Positions 55,079 to 63,943 of a stretch of 64,000 nt of DNA are shown here, in pieces (the first letter of the stretch is position 1; each line of letters begins with the position of its first letter). Origin of the DNA: Clostridium frigidicarnis (GTDB taxonomy: Bacteria > Bacillota > Clostridia > Clostridiales > Clostridiaceae). The stretch spans positions 62,001 to 126,000 of the forward strand of contig NZ_FOKI01000007.1 in assembly GCF_900111985.1 (NCBI RefSeq), in the 5' to 3' direction. Made by a program: the position numbers and the translations under genes. The notes below the pieces were generated by a model. It searched no databases. It was not told where the DNA came from and saw nothing but the letters and a program-made list of their open reading frames with translations.

Positions 55079-55912
55079 TTAGTTGCTTAACTTAATTCTA
55101 TAAGCAGAAATTTTCCTTGTATCAACAAATCCACAGCTTTTATAAAGTTTTATACCCCTTACATTCCAATCAGCTACACCTAAAAATATTTTTTCTGCAT
55201 TTCTCTTTTGATAATAACTAATTGAAAATTTAAAAAGCTTCCTTCCATATCCTTGTCCTTGATATTTTTGATTTATAAAAAAATCATCAATCTCGTTATC
55301 ATGAAGTCTTACAGCACCTATTATGTCTTCATTATCTAATAACATAAATATATTATCTTTCATTGTTCCAAGCTCTTCTATGGTGTAGCAATCTCTAGGA
55401 GGATTAAACCCTAAAGCCTGGCGCATCTCTAAAAATGCATCTTCATAAGCATTTTTATATATTTCATAATATTTTTCCTCATAATTTACTACCTTTAAAT
55501 CATTCTCTACTTTTCCACCGTTGTAGTCCATTTCAGTGGCGCTGTACCATTTTTCAAAGCCTCTATTAATAAAGAATTTGCTTGTATCATTCTTCTCAGT
55601 TCTAACCTCTAAAATAATATTACTGATATTTTCATTATTGCAATATTCTAAAATCTTTAAATATACTTCTTTTCCTATTCCTCTTCTTCTATATGCTTCT
55701 GCTACATATAAAAGTATCTCTACTTTTTTGAGTTTTTTATTATACATATTAAGAGCTGCAAATCCTTGTATACTATCATTATCTTCATACACTATTCCAT
55801 AAATATTACTATTTATTTTTTCTTCTAAATTCGCTTCATCAAAATCTCCTACTTCCCTGCTTAAAAGTTCTTTTATTTTATAACCATCATCCTTAATTAC
55901 CTCTCTTATCAT
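55079..55912 (-). CDS. Tandem GNAT acetyltransferase (two GNAT domains)
   Basis: A 277-residue protein. Domain 1 (about 1-135) has the CoA loop YRRRGIGKEVY and domain 2 (about 140-277) has YQGQGYGRKLF. Both keep the Q/R-x-x-G-x-G/A pattern, so both may bind acetyl-CoA. Paired GNAT proteins include mycothiol synthase-like and drug-modifying enzymes; the substrate is unknown here. Confidence 0.87.
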   Translation of the reverse strand: MIREVIKDDGYKIKELLSREVGDFDEANLEEKINSNIYGIVYEDNDSIQGFAALNMYNKKLKKVEILLYVAEAYRRRGIGKEVYLKILEYCNNENISNIILEVRTEKNDTSKFFINRGFEKWYSATEMDYNGGKVENDLKVVNYEEKYYEIYKNAYEDAFLEMRQALGFNPPRDCYTIEELGTMKDNIFMLLDNEDIIGAVRLHDNEIDDFFINQKYQGQGYGRKLFKFSISYYQKRNAEKIFLGVADWNVRGIKLYKSCGFVDTRKISAYRIKLSN

Positions 55913-55977
55913 TGCTTATGCCCCCACTTTTAAATTAATAATTACATACAATTATAACATATTTTAGAAATAGTATA

Positions 55978-56103
55978 TTACTTGTGACACCTAAGCTCTT
56001 CAAAAAAGTATTCTTCAGTATCAGATATCATTTCAAAAAACAAATCCCCATCATCTGGTTCAAATAACCTTAGCTTAATTTTTGACCCTTGCCATATATT
56101 CAT
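55978..56103 (-). pseudogene. GNAT acetyltransferase N-terminal fragment
   Basis: A 41-codon ORF with a strong site (GGGGGAAAT before the ATG). MNIWQGSKIKLRLFEPDDGD matches the opening of RimJ/RimL-like acetyltransferases, whose full length is about 180 residues. The frame stops after ELRCHK, and no continuation is seen downstream in other frames. It is a truncated gene, though the short peptide may still be made. Confidence 0.6.
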
Positions 56104-56185
56104 ATATTTCCCCCTTCTTTTTCAATCAATTTGAAAAACAGGTATAATGAGTATATGATTACTCGTTATACACTAAAAATGCCTT

Positions 56186-56935
56186 TTACAGTTTCTTTGC
56201 TCGTGTTGCGATATAAGTAGGTGCCAGTACTGAGCCGAAGTGATAATCTTCATATAAATCAGTCATGCAAAAACCAGCTCGTCCCTGTCCACCAATTAAT
56301 GTATCCAAAGAATGGCTAAACATTAATCCATCTTCCTCAAGAAGCTTTTGAAGCTCTTCCTCTGTGCATGTTTTTAAAGGATTCCAAGGAATCTTATTTG
56401 ATACCTTATCATTCTCATCAAGAGCAAATTGAAATGGATTTCCGAATCCAGACATCAAAATGCCGCCAGGCTTTAATATTCTATAACATTCTTTCCAGAC
56501 GTGCTCTACATCCTCCACGTATTGCACTGAAACAGGATTGAATATAATATCAAAGCTATTATCATCAAATGGAAACCTTTTTGATATGTCTCCTTTTATT
56601 ATGTTAATATGATAGTTCTCTCTTTCAGCAACTAACCTTTCAGCTTCAAGTTGTTTATCTGAATATTCGAGTATTGTAACGTTTGCACCTAGTGCTGCAA
56701 AAACAGGCATCTGTTGACCTCCTCCACTGGCAAGTCCAAGTAATCTCTTTCCTATTACAGGCATATACCATTCTTTAGGAACTTCCTTTTGGCATGTTAA
56801 AACCAAATGATATTCTCCCTGAAAAATCTTACTAAAATCTTCTTGACTAATTGGTATAGTCCATGTGTCGCCCTCATCACTCCACTTGTCCCATACTTTT
56901 GAGTTATAATCAGTATAGTTATTATGTATATTCAT
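56186..56935 (-). CDS. Class I SAM-dependent methyltransferase
   Basis: A 249-residue cytoplasmic methyltransferase of the Methyltransf_11 type. Motif I LLGLASGGGQQ (about 65-75), acidic end of strand 2 in ILEYSD, motif II GDISKRFPFDDNSFDIIFNP, and a C-terminal part YHFGSVLAPTYIATRAKK shared by small-molecule methylases. Substrate unknown. Confidence 0.88.
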   Translation of the reverse strand: MNIHNNYTDYNSKVWDKWSDEGDTWTIPISQEDFSKIFQGEYHLVLTCQKEVPKEWYMPVIGKRLLGLASGGGQQMPVFAALGANVTILEYSDKQLEAERLVAERENYHINIIKGDISKRFPFDDNSFDIIFNPVSVQYVEDVEHVWKECYRILKPGGILMSGFGNPFQFALDENDKVSNKIPWNPLKTCTEEELQKLLEEDGLMFSHSLDTLIGGQGRAGFCMTDLYEDYHFGSVLAPTYIATRAKKL

Positions 56936-57096
56936 TGCACTTCTCCCCTTTTCTTTAATCTTAATCCTATATAAGTTTATAATTTAAAAACTTACTCACT
57001 CTCTCATTTGACTACTATAATAGCACTAAGTTTATGATAAACTATCTAATATCATAATAAAAGGTAATTAATTGCTATAGTTATTTTATGCACAAA

Positions 57097-57125
57097 ACCC
57101 CTGCAAGTCTAAAACTTACAGGGGT
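57097..57125 (-). terminator. Terminator of the CD3324-family gene
   Basis: ACCCCTG/CAGGGGT stem extended by AAGT/ACTT around a one-base mismatch, five-base loop, TTTTG on the minus strand. It begins 11 bp after the stop at 57136. Confidence 0.8.
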
Positions 57126-57135
57126 ATAGTAATAG

Positions 57136-57402
57136 CTATTTTTTTATATATACAATCTTTTTAATTGTGTCATAAGAAAGATTATATTTAAGCATGAGCT
57201 CTTCAATGGTTTTACCATTTTCTTTTTCAAATTTAATCTGTTTATTTCTATTAATAATCTTTTGCTTTGAACCAGTTTTACTTCCCCATGGGTTTTTGTG
57301 ACCTTCTGGTTGTGGGATATATAATATCTCACCAGCAATATATTTCTGAATCTCATTAAGTAAATTCTTCGGTAATATTTCTGTGGCGTTTATATATTTC
57401 AT
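57136..57402 (-). CDS. CD3324-family/Mor-like small helix-turn-helix protein
   Basis: An 88-residue protein starting MKYINATEILPKNLLNEIQKYI and containing GEILYIPQPEGHKNPWG and a C-terminal helix-turn-helix (EELMLKYNLSYDTIKKIV). This pattern defines CD3324-family proteins common in clostridia, thought to be DNA-binding. ATG at 57402 chosen (GGAG about nine bases upstream); a frame to 57459 would add 19 unlikely residues. The leader holds interleaved inverted repeats at 57479-57541. Confidence 0.85.
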   Translation of the reverse strand: MKYINATEILPKNLLNEIQKYIAGEILYIPQPEGHKNPWGSKTGSKQKIINRNKQIKFEKENGKTIEELMLKYNLSYDTIKKIVYIKK

Positions 57403-58031
57403 TCTAATTGCTCCTTCATCAAAAAATGGTTCAGGATGCAAAATCAGACTTATTAACACTTCAAATTAGAATGAATACGGCGATTATCCTTGTTCTCTAT
57501 GCAGTTATCGCCATTGTCTATAAGACTGATTCTGCATAGAGTTTTATTGCTGATATAAACTTACCTCTAAAAAATCCTAGATTCAAACGAAACATTATCA
57601 ACTTTTTCCCCTCCCAGTATTAGTTATATAATACGTACATTATAAAGAAGTTTTAAAATTCACGCATTTAATGCAACAACCTTATGTATAATATACACAA
57701 CTATAACATATAAATCCAGTTTGCTTCTATGAATGTTTTATAAAGTTTAATCTTTTCTCATTTTTATCCTCCCTCATCTGATAAATTTGATTTTACTATC
57801 AGTAAATATCATAAGTAACAAGGATATATTTTTAATTTTTTCCCAACATTCCTTTATATCCCCTCTTAATTATATTTCTCTAATATCTATAATACTACCA
57901 ATGATTAAATTATTGTAATTATTTTACATATTGATGATTTTATATAAACATAAAACTTATATACAAAAATTAAGGTATCACAAATTATATTGCAATACCT
58001 TAATCTAACTTTTATAAAAAATTCTTAAAAT
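57403..58031. other. Intergenic region with interleaved inverted repeats (possible pseudoknot)
   Basis: Stem 1 pairs GGCGAT (57479-57484) with ATCGCC (57507-57512). Stem 2 pairs CTCTATGCAG (57495-57504) with CTGCATAGAG (57532-57541). Stem 2 starts inside the loop of stem 1 and ends outside it, the geometry of an H-type pseudoknot. It lies 77-139 bases before the CD3324-family start. The rest, to 58031, is plain AT-rich sequence with no gene. Confidence 0.5.
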
Positions 58032-59023
58032 TTATCTATAAACATCTATCAAATTTCCAAATACTCTTCTAACTTCACCAGCAGGTATAATGACTCTTCT
58101 ATAATTTTGATCAAATAAAGGTTTCAGTTGATTACTCATATAGTTAATTGTATCAGTTAAAGCCTGATTTCTTCCAATATTTATAACACCTGCTGATTTT
58201 AATACAGGTTTTATAAGATTTTTATATGCTTCTATAGCTTTTTCAAAACTTTCAGTATTTGAATAATCTACATTTGAAAAAGTATCCATAATTTTTTGTG
58301 CATATTCTTCATTAGTAGCATCTTGTACATTTTGTATGGCACCGAATCTATAATCTTTTGTATTCTTGTAGACATTGTGGAATTAAGTAATTTTTGTTGA
58401 TCTATATTTAAATTTTTTCCTGCATAAGTGTTTACCTTACCTTTTGCTATTCCCATTTCTGCATAACCTTCGTAATCTAAGCCACTTCCTGTATTAACTA
58501 GAATAGAACTTGCACAGTCCATAACCTTTGAAGAGTCCATTAATTCTTTAAATGTAAAATCTACTTCATTTACATTAAACTTAGTGTTTAAGTTTTCTAT
58601 ATCATTAGAAATACCTCTTGAAATATTTTTTTTCATCTCACCAACAAGATTATTTATTCCTTTTTTTAATGATTTCATATCATTCTTTAAGCTACCACTA
58701 TCACTAAAATTCTTAGCTATTTTTGATATAAAATTCTCTACATAATAATCATAGCAATTTACATCTTTTCCTTGAGCTTTAGCAGCGAATACATCTAAAT
58801 AATCTTTGTTTAAAGTTTCTTCTTTAATCTTGCAATAACTAATTACTTCAAATTCATTTCCATCCTTTCCTATACACTTTTCATGGTCTATATTCTCACC
58901 TGGTATAAATGTTATTTCAGATGGTGCTTTATCCGCTCTATTAATATCATTATTTTTAATCCTTAAAGCTTGACTTGTATCAAATTTGATTCTTGTTAAA
59001 TTTGTTATATTACTAACATTCAT
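58032..59023 (-). pseudogene. Unknown Clostridium protein, frameshifted
   Basis: Two overlapping minus-strand frames (58268-59023, 251 codons; 58032-58289, 85 codons) make one protein of about 330 residues. Near 58340 the first frame leaves sensible text (IQKIIDSVPYK) and the second takes over with VQDATNEEYAQKIMDTFSNV, which continues to the end. One lost or gained base explains this. The product has no signal peptide or membrane segment; a repeated hydrophilic helical pattern is seen, and no family is recognised. ATG at 59023 follows a GGGGG run. Confidence 0.7.
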
Positions 59024-59561
59024 AATTCTAACCCCCTATATATTCAAATGTAGTATATATTAGTAAGTATTCAGCTTCTACTTTTACGTTATATATCTTA
59101 TACTAATGAACAAAATTCTTTAATACACTAATACTATAACTTTGTATACCTAATTATATTTATATTGTAAGACTAACTACATCTGAACACTCTTTCCCCA
59201 TATCTTGATTAATATCAACTATCATTTTAGTAGCATTAAGTTTAGTTGAATTAACATTGAATAAGAGTTTATTAATAGTATTTTCGTAATACGTTTTGAA
59301 AACTTTACCTAAAATTCCATTTACTTAGACATTGTCTATTTTCCTAATATTTAAATCTTATATGTTCAAAACTCTATTCTTATATATGCTCTTTACATTT
59401 ATAATTTATATAATATATTTTTAATTTTTTATTAAATTATCTCTTAAAATAAAAGACCAGCTAAGCAAAGTCAAGTGAAATATAAAAAAATATTTTTCGG
59501 AATATTTTGCATAGCAAATAAACCGTTTTAAAACACGAACGGTTACAAAAAATGTAAAAAA
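59024..59561. other. Intergenic region, includes the 3' flank of the IS110-family element
   Basis: No gene seen. Close to the transposase stop, AACCGTT and AACGGTT (around 59521-59545) form an inverted repeat with a ten-base loop. AGACCAGCTAAG near 59456 is partly complementary to GGCTGGTC near 61032 on the other side of the transposase, so the pair may be subterminal repeats marking the ends of the element. Confidence 0.4.
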
Positions 59562-60848
59562 CTAAGCTGTATGATTTAAGTACATTCTACAATGAATTTT
59601 AGGGTGTCTTTCCTCATACGGCCTTTTATTTTTTATCACAGAAAATATATATCTAACCATTTTATGCATTATTGCACCTAAAGCAACTTTTGGCTTTTTT
59701 GTTTTTAATTTATCTTTATAATATTCTAAAATTATTTCATTATTAGCTTCTCCATTACGTTTTATACCAATTGAAGAAAGTGCTGCTGTATATATTGCAC
59801 GTCTTCCGATACTACTACCACGCTTGGATAGGCTATTCCTTGATCCTTTGAAATTTCCTGATTCATTTATAGATGGATCAATTCCAAGAAAAGCAACTAA
59901 ATGTTTAGATGTTTTAAATCTTCTGAAATCGCCTATTTCCGCAACTAACGTTATTGCGGTTAATATTCCTATACCAGGAATTGTTTTTAATAATGAAATA
60001 TTTTCTTTAATATCACTATTTAGTTCATCTGAATCAATTAGATTATTTATACTTTCTAGTAAAGATTTAATTTCCAAATTAATAGCCTTAATTAATGAGA
60101 TGTTGGCTCTTATTTTTATCGATAATTTATCTAAGTCTACTCCGATAGCCATAGCTTCCTCTGCTACTGAAATTAACTTTAAATAGATATTTTCACACCA
60201 TTCATTACTTCTTCTAGCATTATCTCTTAATAAATCAATAATATTATCTTTAGGAGCTTTTACTATTAATAAAGGTGATGGATATTTATTTAAAATAGCT
60301 AAGGATGTTTTAGAATTTGAATTCCTAAATATTGTATTATAGTTTGGAAATATTACTCTTAAATCAGCTGATAGTCTCTTTTTATATTGAGAACAATCAT
60401 CCCTAAGTTTGTAATATTCTCTAACTAAAGATTTAAGTAAATAATAATCTAAATCAATATCAGTGGAATACTTAATATTTTGGAATTTACCTATATGTGC
60501 AATTGAGATAGCATCTTTTTTATCATTTTTGACTTTTCTTATTGAACTATTTTTGTTAGAATTTGTGATGAGTGGATTAATGATGAATACATCATTAAAA
60601 AATTTCTTTAAATAGTGGAAAAGAGCTATATGGTAAACACCTGTTGATTCCATAAATATTGCAGGTTTACTTGAAAGGTCCTTTTCCGCTTTTTTAATTT
60701 CTTGAACTAAATAGTTAAATCCTTTAAGATCATGATTTATTTTAAAAACCTTTTTATAAACATTGCCATTCGGTTCGATGATTGCTATATAAGAAAATTC
60801 AGCCGAAACATCAATTCCTATTGTTAAATTATAAGTGAATGCTGCCAT
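59562..60848 (-). CDS. IS110-family transposase (DEDD recombinase)
   Basis: A 428-residue recombinase. N-terminal RuvC-like DEDD domain: Asp in TIGIDVSAEF (13), Glu in FMESTGVYH (67), Asp pair in KNDKKDAISIA (about 108-111). A helical middle follows, then the C-terminal Transposase_20 domain with TIPGIGILTA and the serine-bearing LSKRGSSIGRRAIY. Family members cut and rejoin DNA guided by a bridge RNA made from the non-coding end (known for IS621). ATG eight bases after GGAG. Confidence 0.95.
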   Translation of the reverse strand: MAAFTYNLTIGIDVSAEFSYIAIIEPNGNVYKKVFKINHDLKGFNYLVQEIKKAEKDLSSKPAIFMESTGVYHIALFHYLKKFFNDVFIINPLITNSNKNSSIRKVKNDKKDAISIAHIGKFQNIKYSTDIDLDYYLLKSLVREYYKLRDDCSQYKKRLSADLRVIFPNYNTIFRNSNSKTSLAILNKYPSPLLIVKAPKDNIIDLLRDNARRSNEWCENIYLKLISVAEEAMAIGVDLDKLSIKIRANISLIKAINLEIKSLLESINNLIDSDELNSDIKENISLLKTIPGIGILTAITLVAEIGDFRRFKTSKHLVAFLGIDPSINESGNFKGSRNSLSKRGSSIGRRAIYTAALSSIGIKRNGEANNEIILEYYKDKLKTKKPKVALGAIMHKMVRYIFSVIKNKRPYEERHPKIHCRMYLNHTA

Positions 60849-60861
60849 TTGATTATCTCCT

Positions 60862-61080
60862 CATCTGTAAAATTTGAGATAGAATAGATTATCCAATCTA
60901 TCAGTTAGTCTATATCCTTGTTTGTGACACGAGTAATTCCTATTCAGGAAACTCAACCAGCTAATTATAGAATTCTATCTGATGGAATGATACGCTTTTT
61001 AACGGGTATAGTTTCGAAGAAACTCCCAGGGGCTGGTCATCTATCTTCTATTCAGTACTATTTTACCCGGTTAAGTTTCC
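60862..61080 (-). ncRNA. Putative bridge RNA of the IS110-family element
   Basis: Non-coding region directly upstream of the transposase. On the minus strand it can form successive hairpins: AGTTTC/GAAACT with a UUC loop (about 61013-61028), TTCCT/AGGAA (about 60937-60950) and GATAGATT/AATCTATTCTATC (about 60879-60904), plus other GC-richer paired blocks. Position and size fit the target- and donor-binding guide RNA described for IS110-group elements. Loops that pair with the element's flanks were not proven by eye. Confidence 0.5.
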
Positions 61081-61214
61081 TTTAAAATTCAAAGAGAATG
61101 ATCTTACTATTATAAATTTGAGATATGTTTTTTAAAATAATAAAAATAAAATAAGCTACAATATTCGTGTAAAGAGATATGAATTCTCTAATGAATTTTA
61201 TAGCTTAATCATAC

Positions 61215-61265
61215 AAGGGGCTGTTGCAAAACTAACTTAAAAAGTTAGTTTTGCAACAGCCCCTT
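61215..61265 (-). terminator. Terminator with 24-bp perfect stem after the NUDIX gene
   Basis: Arms 61215-61238 and 61242-61265 are perfect complements around a three-base loop, starting AAGGGGCTGTTGCAAAAC. It begins two bases after the NUDIX stop. The unusual length and the GGGGCTGTTGCAAAA text, common at ends of some IS elements, leave open a mobile-element origin. Confidence 0.8.
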
Positions 61266-61266
61266 C

Positions 61267-61653
61267 TTATTTTCTAGTCTTCAAAGCATCAACAACTAAA
61301 ATATCAGCTGGAACCCACTTTGGATTATCTAAGTCACTAAAATCAATCCACTTAGCATCATTATGAGCATTTAAACTTAAAGTTCCACCAGAAATTTCAC
61401 AAATAAAACAATGCATAGTAAGATGAAAATTAGTATAATCATAATCAATAGTTGTTAAAAAATCTAATATATTAATATCTAACTCTAACTCTTCCTTTAT
61501 CTCACGACTAAGAGCCTCTTCCCTAGACTCGCCACTCTCCATCTTTCCCCCTGGAAATTCCCACATGTTAACAAACTCACCATAACCTCTTCGAGTAATA
61601 AATATCTTATCATCTTGCTTTATTACGGCTGCAACTACCTCTACTGTCTTCAT
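61267..61653 (-). CDS. NUDIX hydrolase, MutT-like ((d)CTP/8-oxo-dGTP pyrophosphohydrolase)
   Basis: A 128-residue enzyme with a complete Nudix box, starting GGKMESGES and closing REIKEEL (about 36-58), and the VVAAVIKQDDKIFITRRG opening of the MutT/NudG group. It would hydrolyse damaged or modified nucleoside triphosphates. ATG after GAGGTGGAA-type site. Confidence 0.93.
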   Translation of the reverse strand: MKTVEVVAAVIKQDDKIFITRRGYGEFVNMWEFPGGKMESGESREEALSREIKEELELDINILDFLTTIDYDYTNFHLTMHCFICEISGGTLSLNAHNDAKWIDFSDLDNPKWVPADILVVDALKTRK

Positions 61654-62240
61654 ATTTCCACCTCTACTTATATATTGTTAGTGTAAAGTTTATTACACTA
61701 CTTTCTTTAAAATTTCTTTATATATCAAGGGTTACAAAGCTTTTTTGCATAAAAAACAATGCCCTCCTTTTTTATGTTACAATTGTAGGACTTTGCCTAT
61801 TTTTTCTAGACATATTCTTTAATCTCAATGTTGATATTCTTATCTTATCATGTTCGCTAGGTTGTGTCGAATACCCTTATGTGGTTAAAAACCACTCATA
61901 ATATCATTTATTCTATTGTACATAAAAGTATCCTAAGAAATGTATGTTTATTTTAATTTAGAAATTTCTTTTCATATCCCTACCCCCTATAATGTATAAT
62001 TATGTAAGGGACTTCTCAACCCTTCTTACCAATTAGATAAAATTAATATCTTTCTTCTAAAATTCATTGTTTTGACTTATCTTTGCGTCTGGGAAAATAT
62101 AACACTTGATCATATAATACCACAAGAGTATCTGGTATATCTACATCCACTATCCTAGAAGATTCCTTCAAGGTTAGAGAACTAACTATTTAGTTTCACA
62201 CACTAGATTCCATTCAATTATTTTAATAATACGTAATTTT
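61654..62240. other. Long intergenic region without recognisable genes
   Basis: AT-rich, with no frame over about 40 codons that looks coding. A stretch around 61850-61910 (GTTGTGTCGAATACCCTTATGTGG) is more mixed in composition and may be a relic. The NUDIX promoter should lie near 61680-61740. Confidence 0.35.
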
Positions 62241-62463
62241 CTACTTTCCCTCTGCAATTAATGGATTTCTTGCATCTACTACCTCCATAAGTGCTTCTGG
62301 TTCTGCAGTTAGTTTTATATTTTTATAGGTAACCTTTTTCAAGATGGATATCCCTTTCTTATCTAATCCATCTTGATATTCTAGAGCTAGATTTCTTCCT
62401 AAAAGATTTTTACTTACTGCATAGTTTATTACTTCATTGTTTTTTATTTGTTTTTGTTTTCAC
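62241..62463 (-). pseudogene. DUF1659-like small protein, frameshifted
   Basis: The frame ending at 62241 reads LALEYQDGLDKKGISILKK, then VTYKNIKLTAEPEALMEVVDA, the pattern of DUF1659 proteins (about 70 residues). Its natural start, GTG at 62463 after AGGTG-type sequence, is in another frame; the two meet in a run of six A near 62440, so one base was lost or gained. The DUF2922 partner often next to it is not seen. Confidence 0.5.
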
Positions 62464-62635
62464 CTATATATATGACTAGGACATATAAACTGCAGTAATT
62501 TTTTTATATGATCATCACTAAATCTATTTTCAACATACCCACATAGCAGGTGTTTCTCTAAATACGAAAAGGCCACATACCGGAAATCTAATCCAATATG
62601 TAACCTTTTTGTTTTATTAATATAAGTAATACCTA

Positions 62636-63466
62636 TCAACTAATATCCACAGAATAATTTGAAACAGTTTTTCCTGAAAGATCTTTATAATAGAATTTAA
62701 TATTTGTATTACCACTGCTATTTATTAAATTTATAAGCAATCCATATGCCCCATTGTTTCCTTGCTTCATTGATCCCATATTTGCATATGTAAAATTAAT
62801 AGGAACTGCTGAAGAAGACTTGGAGCACTGTATGGTATCACCTTTCACTTTAACTGTACCATAATTTGTGTCTCCTTGAGAATGATTATGTCCCCAAAGG
62901 AATATTACGTTTTCATAATTATTAAGAAGAGAAAGGAGTTTTTCTGCACCTCCAATGGTTCTTTTCCCAAAATAATGAATAGGGCAATGAGAGACAACAA
63001 AAACCGGCTTCGATGAATTTATTTTATTCAAGGAAGATTTAAGATTCTCCATATCACTACTTGTAAAGGATTTACTTGATGAATCCATTACATATACAGC
63101 ATAATCATTATTGTTAACAACTAATCCGGAATCATATTTTCCTCCCTTACTTTTATCATGGTTACCTTCTGCTAATATGGATGGGGTTCCACTAAATTCA
63201 CTCTTCACAGCAGAGACACAAGATTCTGAATCAGTCTGACCTACATAATCACCACCGAAAATCATATAGTCCATTGAGGTTGTAGTACTCTTCAAACTAG
63301 ATAGCCATTTTGTCAAATTGGAAATATCATGGTGAATATCTGAAGTAACTCCAATATATTTGGTATCCCCTACAGTTTGGGAATAAACTGGTGTTGGTGC
63401 ATAAAAACTAACTGTTAACGTTAATATAATAAAAAATATTAGTTTGTTAAATTTTTTCATTCTCAT
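62636..63466 (-). CDS. Secreted calcineurin-like metallophosphoesterase
   Basis: A 276-residue protein with signal peptide (about 1-29, cut near VYSQ) and all the metal-binding blocks: SDIHHD (DxH), GGDYVG (GD), GNHDK (GNH[D/E]), VSHCPIHY (H) and WGHNHSQGD (GHxH). The core is short, with the usual two-metal site complete. It probably hydrolyses phosphate esters outside the cell. It is monocistronic with a GGAG-type site upstream of the ATG at 63466; an ATG two codons further in is also possible. Confidence 0.92.
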   Translation of the reverse strand: MRMKKFNKLIFFIILTLTVSFYAPTPVYSQTVGDTKYIGVTSDIHHDISNLTKWLSSLKSTTTSMDYMIFGGDYVGQTDSESCVSAVKSEFSGTPSILAEGNHDKSKGGKYDSGLVVNNNDYAVYVMDSSSKSFTSSDMENLKSSLNKINSSKPVFVVSHCPIHYFGKRTIGGAEKLLSLLNNYENVIFLWGHNHSQGDTNYGTVKVKGDTIQCSKSSSAVPINFTYANMGSMKQGNNGAYGLLINLINSSGNTNIKFYYKDLSGKTVSNYSVDIS

Positions 63467-63897
63467 GTAATCTTACGCTCCTTTCTATTGTTTTAATATA
63501 TACTTTTCATAATCTGACATAAAATATCTATTAAATAATGTTTTATGTTCATTTATAGTATTAATAAAAAAACAAACATTATTCTTGAATTTTACATCAT
63601 CATCTTTATAATCATATATTCCTTTTCTACTTTATCTTGAAAATTAAAAGTTATAATTTTATATTTATAAAAAAATGAGTATCTCACTTTCTAGTGAAAT
63701 ACTCATCTTTTTGGTGCTCTATAGCTGAAAGTATAGATTTATCTAGGCAATTTAAAGCTTCAGTTAATTCCTCAAGCTTTTTTTTTATCCTTTAAAACTA
63801 TTATCTATAGCTTTAATATTTCATTTTTGTTAAGCCCTAATGATTTTTCATTATATAAATATCCCCACAGTTTCCTAGTTATTTTTTAATTTGATAA
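63467..63897. other. Intergenic region with hairpin and a small gene relic
   Basis: A stem-loop at 63675-63706 (ATGAGTAT and TCACT paired with AGTGA and ATACTCAT around a four-base loop) with A/T runs on both sides is a likely terminator. A minus-strand frame from about 63792 to a stop at 63684 reads EELTEALNCLDKSILSAIEH and ends inside this stem. It has no start and looks like the tail of a lost gene. Confidence 0.45.
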
Positions 63898-63937
63898 ATA
63901 TAGGATCTGTTATACAATTACATAACAGATCCTATAT
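63898..63937 (-). terminator. Terminator of the right-edge L,D-transpeptidase gene
   Basis: A perfect 16-bp stem ATATAGGATCTGTTAT/ATAACAGATCCTATAT with an eight-base loop, six bases beyond the stop at 63944. Confidence 0.85.
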
Positions 63938-63943
63938 ATTAAA

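Larger units (their letters stand above)
59450..61085 (-). mobile_element. IS110-family insertion sequence (limits approximate)
   Basis: One DEDD transposase gene with about 110 bp downstream and a structured 230-bp non-coding end upstream. IS110 elements lack clear terminal inverted repeats, so both limits are estimates based on the GACCAGC/GCTGGTC pair and on where the structured region ends. The transposase frame is intact, so the copy may be active. Confidence 0.6.
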
